A stretch of DNA of 6,571 nucleotides from CAUYXJ01 sp963577065. GTDB taxonomy: Bacteria > Chloroflexota > Dehalococcoidia > Tepidiformales > Tepidiformaceae. A program made the translations under genes and the position numbers. This document shows positions 1 to 6,085 of the stretch, piece after piece. Below the pieces are notes generated by a model that worked only from the letters and a program-made list of their open reading frames with translations, made no database searches and was not told the DNA's origin. Within the stretch, counting starts at the first letter, position 1. Every line of letters begins with the position of its first letter. The stretch lies in the NCBI GenBank assembly GCA_963577065.1, contig CAUYXJ010000121.1, positions 1 through 6,571 on the forward strand. Direction: 5' to 3'.

Positions 1-1361
1 GCAACGAGGCAGTGCCGCTCGAATCGATGCAGGAGGGCATGCCCTGGGACTGGGAGACGTACCCCGAATTCCTCGACAGCCTCGACCGCACGCCCAAAGG
101 CGTGAACCTCCTCAGCTACATGCCCCTCAACCCCCTGATGGCCTACGTGATGGGGCTGGAGGCGGCCAAGAGCCGGGCTGCGACCGAAGACGAGATGGCG
201 GAGATGAGCCGCCTGATGGAGGAGGGGCTCGCGGCGGGCGGCTGCGGCTGGTCGGGCCAATTCGGCGATAACGATGTCCAGCGCGACGTCGATGGCACGC
301 TCATGATCACCAACCTCATGAAGGAGCAAGATCTCGTCTCCTTCGCGCACGTGCTGCGGAAGCTGGGGCGCGGCTTCATCCAGTGCATCGGCGCCTCGCG
401 CGAACTCACCGAGACGCTCGCCGACGAGAGCGGCCGCCCCGTCATCTACAACGTCCTCGCCGTGGCGACCGACCAGCACGGGATCGCGATGCCGCAATAC
501 AAGGACACGATGGCCTGGCTGGACGCGTGCAACGCGCGGGGCACGCGTGTTTTCGCACAGGCGCTCACCGCTGAGAACAACTTCCAGTTCACGTTCGAGG
601 ACTGGAACCTCTTCGACTCGAGCCCCGTTTGGCGAGAGATGCTGTTGGGCACGGTCGCAGAGCGTGCGGCCAGGATGGCCGACCCGGAGCGGCGCGCTGC
701 GGCCAAGGCCGAACACGACGAGTCGGAGCGCGGCGGCTCCGGCGTCGTCCCCTCGATGGCGGGGCTCATCCTCGGCGAGCTCCACAAGGACGAGCTGCGC
801 CAGTACGAGGGCTGGACCGTAGGTGAGCTCGCGGAGGAGCAGGGCAAGCACCCGATCGACGCGATGCTCGACATCGCTCTCGCGGACGACATGCAGGCCC
901 TCTTCGTGACGGCGCCACGGCCCTCCGACATGGCCGCGATGAAGGAGATGGCGAACTCCGCGTTCGCCCTCCCCGGCGTCTCCGACGGTGGCGCGCACAC
1001 CAAGTTCATCACGCTCGGGCGCTACCCGACCGAGTTCCTCGCGCACCTCGTGCGCGACAACGAGATCATGGACCTCGAGCAGGCGCACTGGCGCCTCAGC
1101 GCCTACCAGGCGCTCGCGGCCGGCTTCCGCGACCGCGGCATCATCCGCGAGGGCGCGCCGGCAGACATCGTCGTCTACGACCTCGAGAACCTCGATATGG
1201 GCAAGACGGAGAAGGCGTACGACTACCCGGCAGGAGCCTGGCGGCTCGTCCGTAAGCCGCACGGTTACCGCTCGATCATGGTGAACGGTGAGGTGACCTT
1301 CGAGGACGGCGAGTGCACGGGCGCGACGAGCGGCAAGCTCCTGCGCCACGGCACGGCCTAG
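1..1361 (+). CDS. Amidohydrolase, N-acyl-D-amino-acid deacylase-like (5'-truncated by window edge)
   Basis: This is the C-terminal part of a metal-dependent amidohydrolase (Amidohydro_3 / D-aminoacylase type). Such enzymes hydrolyse the amide bond of N-acyl amino acids or related cyclic amides in the cytoplasm. The frame is open to the left edge (codons from base 3), so the GTG at 12 is not taken as the start. The N-terminal beta-sandwich and the first metal-binding HxH are outside the window. Visible marks are MPLNPL (120-137), GCGWSGQF (240-263), VQRDVDGT (276-299), the catalytic-Asp motif SDGGAHTKF (981-1007, Asp at 984-986), and the closing sandwich segment GAPADIVVYDLENL (1152-1193). The usual GH..LR motif of classical D-aminoacylases appears as YMPLNPL, so this is a divergent subfamily and the substrate is uncertain. 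The gene ends in TAG and is followed by hairpins. Family membership is fairly secure; D-amino-acid specificity is not. Confidence 0.87.
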   Translation, partial: NEAVPLESMQEGMPWDWETYPEFLDSLDRTPKGVNLLSYMPLNPLMAYVMGLEAAKSRAATEDEMAEMSRLMEEGLAAGGCGWSGQFGDNDVQRDVDGTLMITNLMKEQDLVSFAHVLRKLGRGFIQCIGASRELTETLADESGRPVIYNVLAVATDQHGIAMPQYKDTMAWLDACNARGTRVFAQALTAENNFQFTFEDWNLFDSSPVWREMLLGTVAERAARMADPERRAAAKAEHDESERGGSGVVPSMAGLILGELHKDELRQYEGWTVGELAEEQGKHPIDAMLDIALADDMQALFVTAPRPSDMAAMKEMANSAFALPGVSDGGAHTKFITLGRYPTEFLAHLVRDNEIMDLEQAHWRLSAYQALAAGFRDRGIIREGAPADIVVYDLENLDMGKTEKAYDYPAGAWRLVRKPHGYRSIMVNGEVTFEDGECTGATSGKLLRHGTA

Positions 1362-1368
1362 CCCATCA

Positions 1369-1395
1369 CCGAGGCCTCGGCAACTCTTAGAGGCC
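1369..1395. other. Palindrome and weak hairpin after the amidohydrolase
   Basis: A perfect 12-bp palindrome (CCGAGGCCTCGG, 1369-1380) starts 7 bases after the amidohydrolase stop. Part of it (GGCCTC, 1373-1378) can also pair with GAGGCC at 1390-1395 across an 11-base loop. It may be part of the transcript 3' end or a protein-binding site. No function can be assigned from sequence alone. Confidence 0.35.
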
Positions 1396-1416
1396 GGCGG
1401 CGCTACCCGCACCTAG

Positions 1417-1445
1417 CAGGCGGTGGGCGAGGTGCCCACCGCCTG
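1417..1445. terminator. Perfect 12-bp hairpin, possible terminator without a T-tract
   Basis: CAGGCGGTGGGC (1417-1428) and GCCCACCGCCTG (1434-1445) are exact inverted copies around a 5-base loop (GAGGT). The stem is very GC-rich and lies 55 bases after the amidohydrolase stop. No T-run follows on the + strand (TCTCCAC), so it does not match the classical intrinsic terminator. It could be an L-shaped terminator, an mRNA 3'-end stabiliser or an attenuator ahead of the next gene. Confidence 0.5.
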
Positions 1446-1472
1446 TCTCCACGGAACGTCGTGGCGGGGGTG

Positions 1473-1490
1473 ATGGACGGCTGGGGATGA
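1473..1490 (+). other. Five-codon upstream ORF (MDGWG) overlapping the next start
   Basis: ATG GAC GGC TGG GGA TGA reads as a five-residue peptide whose TGA overlaps the downstream ATG as ATGA (1487-1490). A G-rich run (GGCGGGGG, 1463-1470) just upstream could serve as a ribosome site, although it sits very close to the ATG. The downstream gene's own site (GGACGG, 1475-1480) is poor. Translation coupling by re-initiation is possible. Chance occurrence is also quite possible for such a short frame. Confidence 0.3.
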
Positions 1491-2050
1491 CTGTCTACAT
1501 CGTCACTGGACACGCCCGCTGCGGCTCGAGCATGGTGATGCGCTGCCTGGAGATGGGGGGCATGAAGGCGACGTACAACCGGGCGCTCGATGAGATGCTC
1601 CGCGAGCAGCCCGTGCCGCGCGAGTACGACCCCAACCCCTACGGCTACTTCGAGCTCGGGGAGGATGCCTATGAGCGCATGCCCGACGAGATGGACCTCT
1701 ACGAGGGGCTGCTCATCAAGATGCTCATCCCGAAACCGCTGTGGCTGACGGCCGGCCCCGAATACGAGGTGGCCTTCATCCAGCGGGATCCGGCAGAGAT
1801 CGCTGCCTCTCAGAATCTCGCCTACAAGAAGAGCATGACTGCCGAGTCCATCGGTCGAGTGGTCGACCACATGCACGGCATCCTCAGCATGCGCCGAGAC
1901 GTGAAGCTTCATCGGATCAACCACCGGGACATGATTGAGCGTCCCGGCGAGACCCTCTCCAGACTCGCGCAGGACTGGCCCTTCGACCCAGCGAAGGCGA
2001 TCGAAGGCGTCGACAAGGACCTCTACCGTGTTCGCGCAAAGGGCCAGTAG
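1487..2050 (+). CDS. Short P-loop sulfotransferase-like protein
   Basis: A 187-residue protein with the layout of PAPS-dependent sulfotransferase-like P-loop proteins. A first strand leads into a 5'-phosphosulfate-loop-like turn, TGHARCGSSMV (residues 7-17), comparable to the PRSGTS loop of the family. The segment FIQRDPAEIAASQ (97-109) matches the 3'-phosphate-binding region, with Arg100 and Ser108 in the expected places. The end, HRDMIERPGETLSRLAQDWPFD (146-167), resembles the usual C-terminal helix pair. It lacks a signal peptide and membrane segments, so it is probably cytoplasmic. It is shorter than typical sulfotransferases (about 250-300 residues), and its acceptor is unknown; sulfotransfer is not proven. 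The ATG at 1487 overlaps the stop of a five-codon frame. The next gene starts 44 bases after its TAG with no terminator between, so they may be co-transcribed. Confidence 0.75.
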   Translation: MTVYIVTGHARCGSSMVMRCLEMGGMKATYNRALDEMLREQPVPREYDPNPYGYFELGEDAYERMPDEMDLYEGLLIKMLIPKPLWLTAGPEYEVAFIQRDPAEIAASQNLAYKKSMTAESIGRVVDHMHGILSMRRDVKLHRINHRDMIERPGETLSRLAQDWPFDPAKAIEGVDKDLYRVRAKGQ

Positions 2051-2064
2051 GGAATTGTCATCCA

Positions 2065-2088
2065 GCGCCATCTAGCGCGCTCCGGCGC
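2065..2088. other. Small inverted repeat in the 44-base intergenic gap
   Basis: GCGCC (2065-2069) and GGCGC (2084-2088) are inverted copies that enclose the 8-bp palindrome AGCGCGCT (2074-2081). They occupy the place where a ribosome-binding site would be expected before the ATG at 2095. No good Shine-Dalgarno match is seen. An RNA structure that tunes translation is possible but unsupported. Confidence 0.25.
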
Positions 2089-2094
2089 AGCAGC

Positions 2095-2844
2095 ATGAGA
2101 GTCCTTTTCGATTCACGGTCCCTGCAGGTGAAGGTCCACCTCGCTGATGGCGTCCGGCTGGAGACGCTCATCGCCGCGATCGAGGGCGAAGGGTCCACGG
2201 TCGAGGCCTCAGGCGATCGGTTGACCTCTGACGTGCTCCACGGATTCGACGTCGTGGTGGTCCCGACGCGAGACGCGACCGACGGCAACGAGTACACGGA
2301 CCGGGAGCTCGAAAGCCTCGACGGATTCGTGACCGGGGGTGGGGGCTTGCTCCTCATGTCCAACCACGGACCTTTGCCCGAGGCGCCGTACGACCATACA
2401 AAGCATGACCGCGAGCTCGCGGGAGCCTTCGGGATCACGATCGAGCCGGCGTGGTTCGCTGCGCCCGCGGCGAGCGAGCTCACCACGTTGGCGGAGGGCG
2501 CTCTCGCCGCGGGCCATCCCGTGATCGCCGGATCGTCGCCGGACACGGCGGTGCGAAGCGTCGTGACCAACAACTTCTGCGGCATCGCCGCGGAAGGCTG
2601 TAGCGCCCTGGTGGGGCTGCCCGATTCGATCGTCGATTGGCGAAGCACCTACGACCCCCGGACCCACGTCTTCGCGGGGGCGCTCGACCGCGAGCGCGGG
2701 AGAAGCGGGCGCGTGATCGTGGTCGCCGACTCGGGCTTTCTTGGCAGCGAGGGCACGGAGCTGCCGGGTCCGGGGCTGATCGGGCGCGGCGACAACCTGC
2801 GCTTCGTCCTGAACGCCCTGCTTTGGCTTCGCGACGAGCCCTGA
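2095..2844 (+). CDS. Class I glutamine amidotransferase-like fold protein (DUF4350/GIFT-like)
   Basis: A 249-residue soluble protein without signal peptide or membrane segment. It begins as MRVLFDSRSL and alternates strands and helices: VVVVPTRD (53-60) as a central strand, then TDRELESLDGFVTGGGGLLLMSNHGPLP (68-95). That last pattern is the E..L..FV..GGGLLL(M/I)..H.P seen in DUF4350 and GIFT-type proteins. It is followed by LAGAFGITIEPAWFA (108-122). Near the end, GRVIVVADSGFLG (205-217) and GDNLRFVLNALLWL (232-245) match the family's closing strand and helix. The nucleophile-elbow position carries Ser-Asn-His rather than the Cys of active glutamine amidotransferases, so glutaminase activity is unlikely. 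A carbohydrate- or ligand-binding role, as in ThuA/GIFT relatives, is possible. No ATG, GTG or TTG lies upstream in frame after the last stop, which supports ATG 2095 despite a weak ribosome site. The biological role is unknown. Confidence 0.72.
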   Translation: MRVLFDSRSLQVKVHLADGVRLETLIAAIEGEGSTVEASGDRLTSDVLHGFDVVVVPTRDATDGNEYTDRELESLDGFVTGGGGLLLMSNHGPLPEAPYDHTKHDRELAGAFGITIEPAWFAAPAASELTTLAEGALAAGHPVIAGSSPDTAVRSVVTNNFCGIAAEGCSALVGLPDSIVDWRSTYDPRTHVFAGALDRERGRSGRVIVVADSGFLGSEGTELPGPGLIGRGDNLRFVLNALLWLRDEP

Positions 2845-2864
2845 GTGCCGTCGTCGAATCGCCC

Positions 2865-2893
2865 TTGACACGGGTTTCGCCTCAACTCAAGAT
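2865..2893 (+). promoter_or_regulatory. Putative sigma-70-type promoter for the solute-binding protein gene
   Basis: A perfect -35 hexamer TTGACA (2865-2870) is followed after 17 bases by CAAGAT (2888-2893), a weak -10 matching three of six consensus positions. It lies in the only sizeable gap ahead of the binding-protein gene. Transcription from it would give a leader of about 65 bases containing a small hairpin (CGGGA 2904-2908 with TCCCG 2914-2918). A TATATA at 2923-2928 is an alternative -10 but has no good -35 partner. Confidence 0.5.
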
Positions 2894-2950
2894 CGGGTGA
2901 ACTCGGGAGACGGTCCCGGCCGTATATACACCGAGCCTCAAGAAGTTCCA

Positions 2951-2960
2951 GGGGGGAGAG
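2951..2960 (+). promoter_or_regulatory. Strong ribosome-binding site of the solute-binding protein gene
   Basis: GGGGGGAGAG contains a GGAG core (2955-2958) placed 6 bases before the ATG at 2965. It is the best Shine-Dalgarno match in the window and fixes the start. It fits a protein that must be made in excess of its permeases. Confidence 0.75.
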
Positions 2961-2964
2961 AAGA

Positions 2965-4740
2965 ATGGTAACCAGCACGTATTGGTCTCGTCAGGTGCGA
3001 GAACGAAACCTCTCGCGCCGCGGATTCCTGAAGGGCTCGGCGGCGGCCGCCGGTGGCCTGGGCGCGGCCGCCCTCCTCGGCTGCGGCGATGACGACGACG
3101 ATGAGGCAGACACCGGCGCCGACCCCACTGCGGACGACGGGGGTGACGGGGGGGCCGACCCCACGGCCACGACCGCTCCCACGGAACCGACCGCACAAAT
3201 CACCCGCGGCGGCACGCTCGTGATCGGAAGCAGCGTTGGTGGCGACAGCATCTTCGACCCCGCAATCACCAACCACAGCAGCACCTACGCCAACGGGTTG
3301 GGGAGGGTCTACAGCCGTATCCTCAACTACGACGGCAATGTCGCTGTCCATCCTGAGCTCGCCGAGACTCTCCCGGAGCAACCCGACGACGTCACCTATG
3401 TATTCAAGCTCAAGCCCAACATCACGTGGCACGACCTCCCGCCCGCGAACGGCCGGCAGTTCACGGCCGAGGACGCGGCCTTTGGCATCAACCGCTTCAA
3501 CGGGGACAACGCGGAGTTCATCCAGGGGCAGCTCGACCGCGTCTCCAGCGTCGAAGCGACGGACGAGCTGAACTTCACGCTCACGACCAGTGAGCCCTTC
3601 GCGCCGATGCTGCGCTTCCTCGCAGACGACCCCGCGATGATGGTCAACATGGAGCAGAACGATGCCGTCGGTGACGACGGCATCAAGAAGTACGAGAACC
3701 TGATTGGCACAGGCCCGTTCGTCCGCGACGTGTTCGACTACGAAGTCCGCGCCGTCGTTCAGAAGAACCCCAACTACTTCGAAATGGGTCTCGATGGTCA
3801 GCCGCTCCCGTACCTCGACGCAGTCGAGATCAGGGCCGTCTCCGGTGACGCCTCGCAGGGGGCCTTCATCGCGGGCGAGTTCGACTCGTTCACGGTAGGC
3901 ACCGGCCAGAACTTTACCGCCGTCGGGACCTTCCAGCAGCAGCTCGGGAGCGATTTCGCTTTCCGCAAGAAGCTGCACTCGGCGATCTCGGAAGTCCACA
4001 TGCACAACGAGAAGCCGCCGTTCGATGACGTGCGCGTGCGGCGGGCCGTGCATCTGATAACCAACCGCCAGCTCACGGTCAACGGCCGCGGGCCCGGTGG
4101 CGCGATCCATATGGGCCCCGTACCGCAGTTCTTCCATCCGCTCGCTTTCAGCGAAGAGGAGCTGCTGCAGCTCCCGGGCTTCCGGGAGGACAAGACCGAG
4201 GACATCGCCGAGGCGATCGCCCTCATGAACGCCGCCGGGGTTGGCATCGGTGCCGACGAGGTAATCGACATCCCCACCCCCATCCAGTGTGACTGCCACG
4301 CCGTGGTCATCAAGGAAGACGTGGCGAAGCTGGGGCTGAATCTGGAACTCGAGACGGCTACCAGCGCCGACTACTTCGCTCAGCGTGCGGCGGGCAACTT
4401 CATCATGAACATCGGCCTCGAAGTGGGCGGGACCGACCCCGACACCTACCTCTATCACCGCTTCCACACGGGCGCACCGTTCAACCGGACAGCGTTCTCG
4501 GACGCCGCCACGGACTTGGCCCTCGAGAAGCAGCGTTCAGCGCTCGATCCGAATGAGCGAGCGGACGCGATCAGGGATGCCTCGATGCTGCTCTTCGAGC
4601 ACTCGCCTCAGGCGTTCGTCTCGTCGCTCGTCTTCTATCCGTCTTTCAGGAGTTACGTGCAGGGCTTCCCCGAGGATTCTGAGGGCGGGATCCCCATGGG
4701 ACTGACCCACAACATGGCTCGCGTCTGGAAGGACGTCTAG
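2965..4740 (+). CDS. Family 5 extracellular solute-binding lipoprotein of a peptide-type ABC transporter
   Basis: A 591-residue binding protein of the SBP_bac_5 (DppA/OppA) family, which captures oligopeptides or similar ligands outside the membrane and delivers them to ABC permeases. The N-terminus carries a twin-arginine motif SRRGFLK (residues 17-23), an Ala/Gly-rich hydrophobic stretch, and a lipobox LLGC with Cys40 as the lipidated residue, so it is probably exported folded and membrane-anchored. An acidic then Thr/Pro-rich tether follows (41-79), starting with five Asp and holding ADPTA twice. The binding domain opens with RGGTLVIG (81-88) and shows the family pattern PELAETLPEQPDDVTYVFKLKP (130-151), then NGRQFTAEDAAFGINRF (162-178) and DDVRVRRAVHLITNR (354-368). 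C442 and C444 in QCDCH are its only cysteines besides Cys40. It has its own promoter, ribosome site and terminator. The permease genes lie downstream on the other strand and converge on it. The ligand cannot be read from sequence. Confidence 0.95.
   Translation: MVTSTYWSRQVRERNLSRRGFLKGSAAAAGGLGAAALLGCGDDDDDEADTGADPTADDGGDGGADPTATTAPTEPTAQITRGGTLVIGSSVGGDSIFDPAITNHSSTYANGLGRVYSRILNYDGNVAVHPELAETLPEQPDDVTYVFKLKPNITWHDLPPANGRQFTAEDAAFGINRFNGDNAEFIQGQLDRVSSVEATDELNFTLTTSEPFAPMLRFLADDPAMMVNMEQNDAVGDDGIKKYENLIGTGPFVRDVFDYEVRAVVQKNPNYFEMGLDGQPLPYLDAVEIRAVSGDASQGAFIAGEFDSFTVGTGQNFTAVGTFQQQLGSDFAFRKKLHSAISEVHMHNEKPPFDDVRVRRAVHLITNRQLTVNGRGPGGAIHMGPVPQFFHPLAFSEEELLQLPGFREDKTEDIAEAIALMNAAGVGIGADEVIDIPTPIQCDCHAVVIKEDVAKLGLNLELETATSADYFAQRAAGNFIMNIGLEVGGTDPDTYLYHRFHTGAPFNRTAFSDAATDLALEKQRSALDPNERADAIRDASMLLFEHSPQAFVSSLVFYPSFRSYVQGFPEDSEGGIPMGLTHNMARVWKDV
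3118..3164 (+). repeat. Short direct repeat coding for the lipoprotein tether
   Basis: GCCGACCCCAC occurs at 3118-3128 and again at 3154-3164, each encoding ADPT in the tether between lipidated Cys40 and the binding domain. This looks like local duplication in a low-complexity linker and is in frame, since the two copies are 36 bases apart. Confidence 0.6.
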
Positions 4741-4766
4741 CCAGTAGCCCGATCATTCGGGATAGC

Positions 4767-4805
4767 AAGCGGGGCCGCCTCATCGAGGCGGCCCCGCTTT
4801 TCGTT
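4767..4805 (+). terminator. Strong intrinsic terminator after the solute-binding protein gene
   Basis: AAGCGGGGCCGCCT (4767-4780) pairs exactly with AGGCGGCCCCGCTT (4786-4799), a 14-bp perfect stem that extends to 15 with the C-G pair inside the 5-base loop. A T-rich tail (TTTT then CGTTT) follows on the + strand. It lies 26 bases after the stop codon. A smaller hairpin (CCCGA 4748-4752 with TCGGG 4757-4761) precedes it. Read from the - strand the same stem has almost no T-tract, so it mainly serves the + strand gene, although it may also slow transcription coming from the permease operon. Confidence 0.9.
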
Positions 4806-4823
4806 TGGTGGGGGGAGGATGTC

Positions 4824-4863
4824 GGCCTGGTTCCCCTCCAACTTACCCCTGGCCTCGCGAGCC
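4824..4863 (+). repeat. Copy 1 of a two-copy imperfect repeat
   Basis: The unit reads GGCC (4824-4827), then CCCCTCCAACTTA (4833-4845), then TCGCGAGCC (4855-4863). The 13-base core and the 9-base end recur in the same order and orientation in copy 2 about 200 bases later. The copies differ in internal spacing, which suggests old duplication or a dispersed genomic repeat. Confidence 0.45.
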
Positions 4864-5025
4864 AAGCCGCATCCGCGAGCGTCAACTCCGATTTTGCGCC
4901 CGAGAACTGAGCCGGGTCAGCCGAAGCCAAGGTGCAGGGGGCACTAGAGACGCTAGGGGTCGCCGCCTCGCGCTTCGAAGAAAAACAGGCGCGAATCTGG
5001 CGGCGGAACTACTCGCTCCGCAGCA

Positions 5026-5083
5026 GGCCAGTGCCCCTCCAACTTAACTCGCGGCTGCCAGGGTCTTCCCGCCTTCGCGAGCC
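5026..5083 (+). repeat. Copy 2 of a two-copy imperfect repeat
   Basis: It shares GGCC (5026-5029), CCCCTCCAACTTA (5034-5046) and TCGCGAGCC (5075-5083) with copy 1, but carries about 19 extra bases between the last two blocks. An inverted copy of its CAACTTA lies at 5131-5137 (TAAGTTG), so a long-range stem is conceivable. No terminal inverted repeats or transposase suggest a mobile element. Confidence 0.45.
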
Positions 5084-5188
5084 GCAAGTCCGACCGCGGG
5101 TTGGTATGCGCGGCGGGGAGAGGCGGAAGCTAAGTTGCAGCAGGCCGGGTCGTACTTGCGCTCGGTTGCGCCGCGCGGACGAGCGCCG

Positions 5189-6085
5189 CTAAGCGCCCCG
5201 CATCCGTGGATCCCAGAGATCACGGAGCGAGTCCCCCAGGAGGTTCACGCCCAACACCGCAATCGCAAGACCAATGGCGGGGAAGATGAAGAGGTGCTGG
5301 CTGCTCAGGATGAACGCGCGGCTGTCGGCGATCATCCGGCCCCATTCGGCTTGCGGCGGATCGACGCCGAGGCCGAGGAAGCCCAGCGAGCCGGTGGTGA
5401 GCATCACGTTCCCGACCCCTACAGCGAAGACCACCCCAATCGTCGGCGCGATATTCGGCAGCAGGTGGCGGAAGAGGATCCGGACCCCCGTGGCACCTGA
5501 GACCTCAGCGGCCTCGATGTAGGGGTTGGTCAGCGTCGAGAGGGCTGCTCCACGCGCGATACGGGTCAGCGGGAAGGTGACACCGATACCAATGACCACG
5601 ATAAGCACCTTGTAGTCGCCGCCAAAGGCGACGAGGAAGATGAGGATGAGGAAGAGGCCCGGCAGCGCCATGACCGCGTCCACAACGCGCTGCAGGACGA
5701 GGTCGACCCAGCGCAAGTAGGCGGAGATCATCCCGAGAATCGTGCCTGCTGCCGTCCCCAGCGCGAGCGCCAGGAAGGCGATGGACACCGTGATCCGGCC
5801 GCCTTCCATCGTGCGCGAAAAGAGGTCTCGCCCCTGCACATCGGTCCCGAACCAGTGCTCGCTCGATGGGCCGGCGAGCAGATCTGGACCGAATGAGTTG
5901 GGGTCGTGCGTCTGGATGTACGGCCCGAAGACGACGATGACCAAGAGGAGCAGGGTGAGGAAGAGGCCGAAGACGCCAACGGGCTGCGCCCTTGCCGTTC
6001 GCCCCAGACGGCGCCAAACGCCGGGCCGGACCGGAACCGCGACACCCTCGAGGAACGTAGCTGGTGTCGCGGCAGTCGCGCTCAT
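5189..6085 (-). CDS. DppC/OppC-type peptide ABC transporter permease
   Basis: A complete 298-residue inner-membrane permease, one half of the channel of a peptide-type ABC importer. An OppC_N-like N-terminal part has the first membrane helix at about residues 36-54. The signature EHWFGTDVQGRDLFSR (76-91) is typical of DppC. Further helices follow at about 99-120, 140-155, 158-172, 212-230 and 265-283. The cytoplasmic EAA loop, EAAEVSGATGVRILFRHLLPN (191-211), is the site that docks the ATPase. FLGLGVDPPQAEWG (236-249) and GDSLRDLWDPRMR (284-296) are also family-typical, and the length is normal. Its ATG overlaps the stop of the DppB-type gene as ATGA, which implies translational coupling. It is the last gene of its unit in this window, as no ATPase gene follows. 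The ligand is unknown; a shared function with the convergent binding protein is likely but inferred. Confidence 0.95.
   Translation of the reverse strand: MSATAATPATFLEGVAVPVRPGVWRRLGRTARAQPVGVFGLFLTLLLLVIVVFGPYIQTHDPNSFGPDLLAGPSSEHWFGTDVQGRDLFSRTMEGGRITVSIAFLALALGTAAGTILGMISAYLRWVDLVLQRVVDAVMALPGLFLILIFLVAFGGDYKVLIVVIGIGVTFPLTRIARGAALSTLTNPYIEAAEVSGATGVRILFRHLLPNIAPTIGVVFAVGVGNVMLTTGSLGFLGLGVDPPQAEWGRMIADSRAFILSSQHLFIFPAIGLAIAVLGVNLLGDSLRDLWDPRMRGA

Larger units (their letters stand above)
4806..5188. other. Intergenic stretch between convergent genes, no convincing gene
   Basis: About 380 bases lie between the terminator and the stop codon of the - strand permease. Small open frames exist on the + strand (4805-5047, 4932-5192), but they overlap each other in different frames, are rich in Arg, Ser and Gly, and show no recognisable motif, so I do not call them. 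No tRNA-like cloverleaf or classical promoter was seen. The one structured element is a two-copy repeat, listed separately. No clear - strand terminator follows the permease. Confidence 0.6.

Noticed and set aside
446..1012. 188-codon - strand frame inside the amidohydrolase
   Set aside because: It is Ser/Ala-rich without motifs and lies antisense to a clearly conserved enzyme frame.
1403..2071. 222-codon - strand frame over the sulfotransferase-like gene
   Set aside because: Its product is His/Val/Leu-rich antisense-like sequence, and the + strand frame holds the P-loop and RDP..E...S motifs.
2938..4467. 509-codon open frame on the - strand opposite the solute-binding protein
   Set aside because: It is an antisense shadow caused by GC-biased third positions. 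Its product has no recognisable domain, while the + strand frame encodes a full canonical family 5 binding protein with signal, ribosome site and terminator.
4646..4930. 94-codon - strand frame across the terminator
   Set aside because: It overlaps the end of the binding-protein gene and reads through a perfect terminator hairpin, and its product has low-complexity composition.
4806..5188. Possible CRISPR array, tRNA or mobile element in the spacer
   Set aside because: Only two imperfect repeat copies with unequal spacing are present, with no cloverleaf, transposase or terminal inverted repeats.
4805..5192. Small + strand open frames in the convergent spacer (80 and 86 codons)
   Set aside because: They overlap in different frames, have biased composition with no motif or good ribosome site, and one runs into the permease gene's 3' end.
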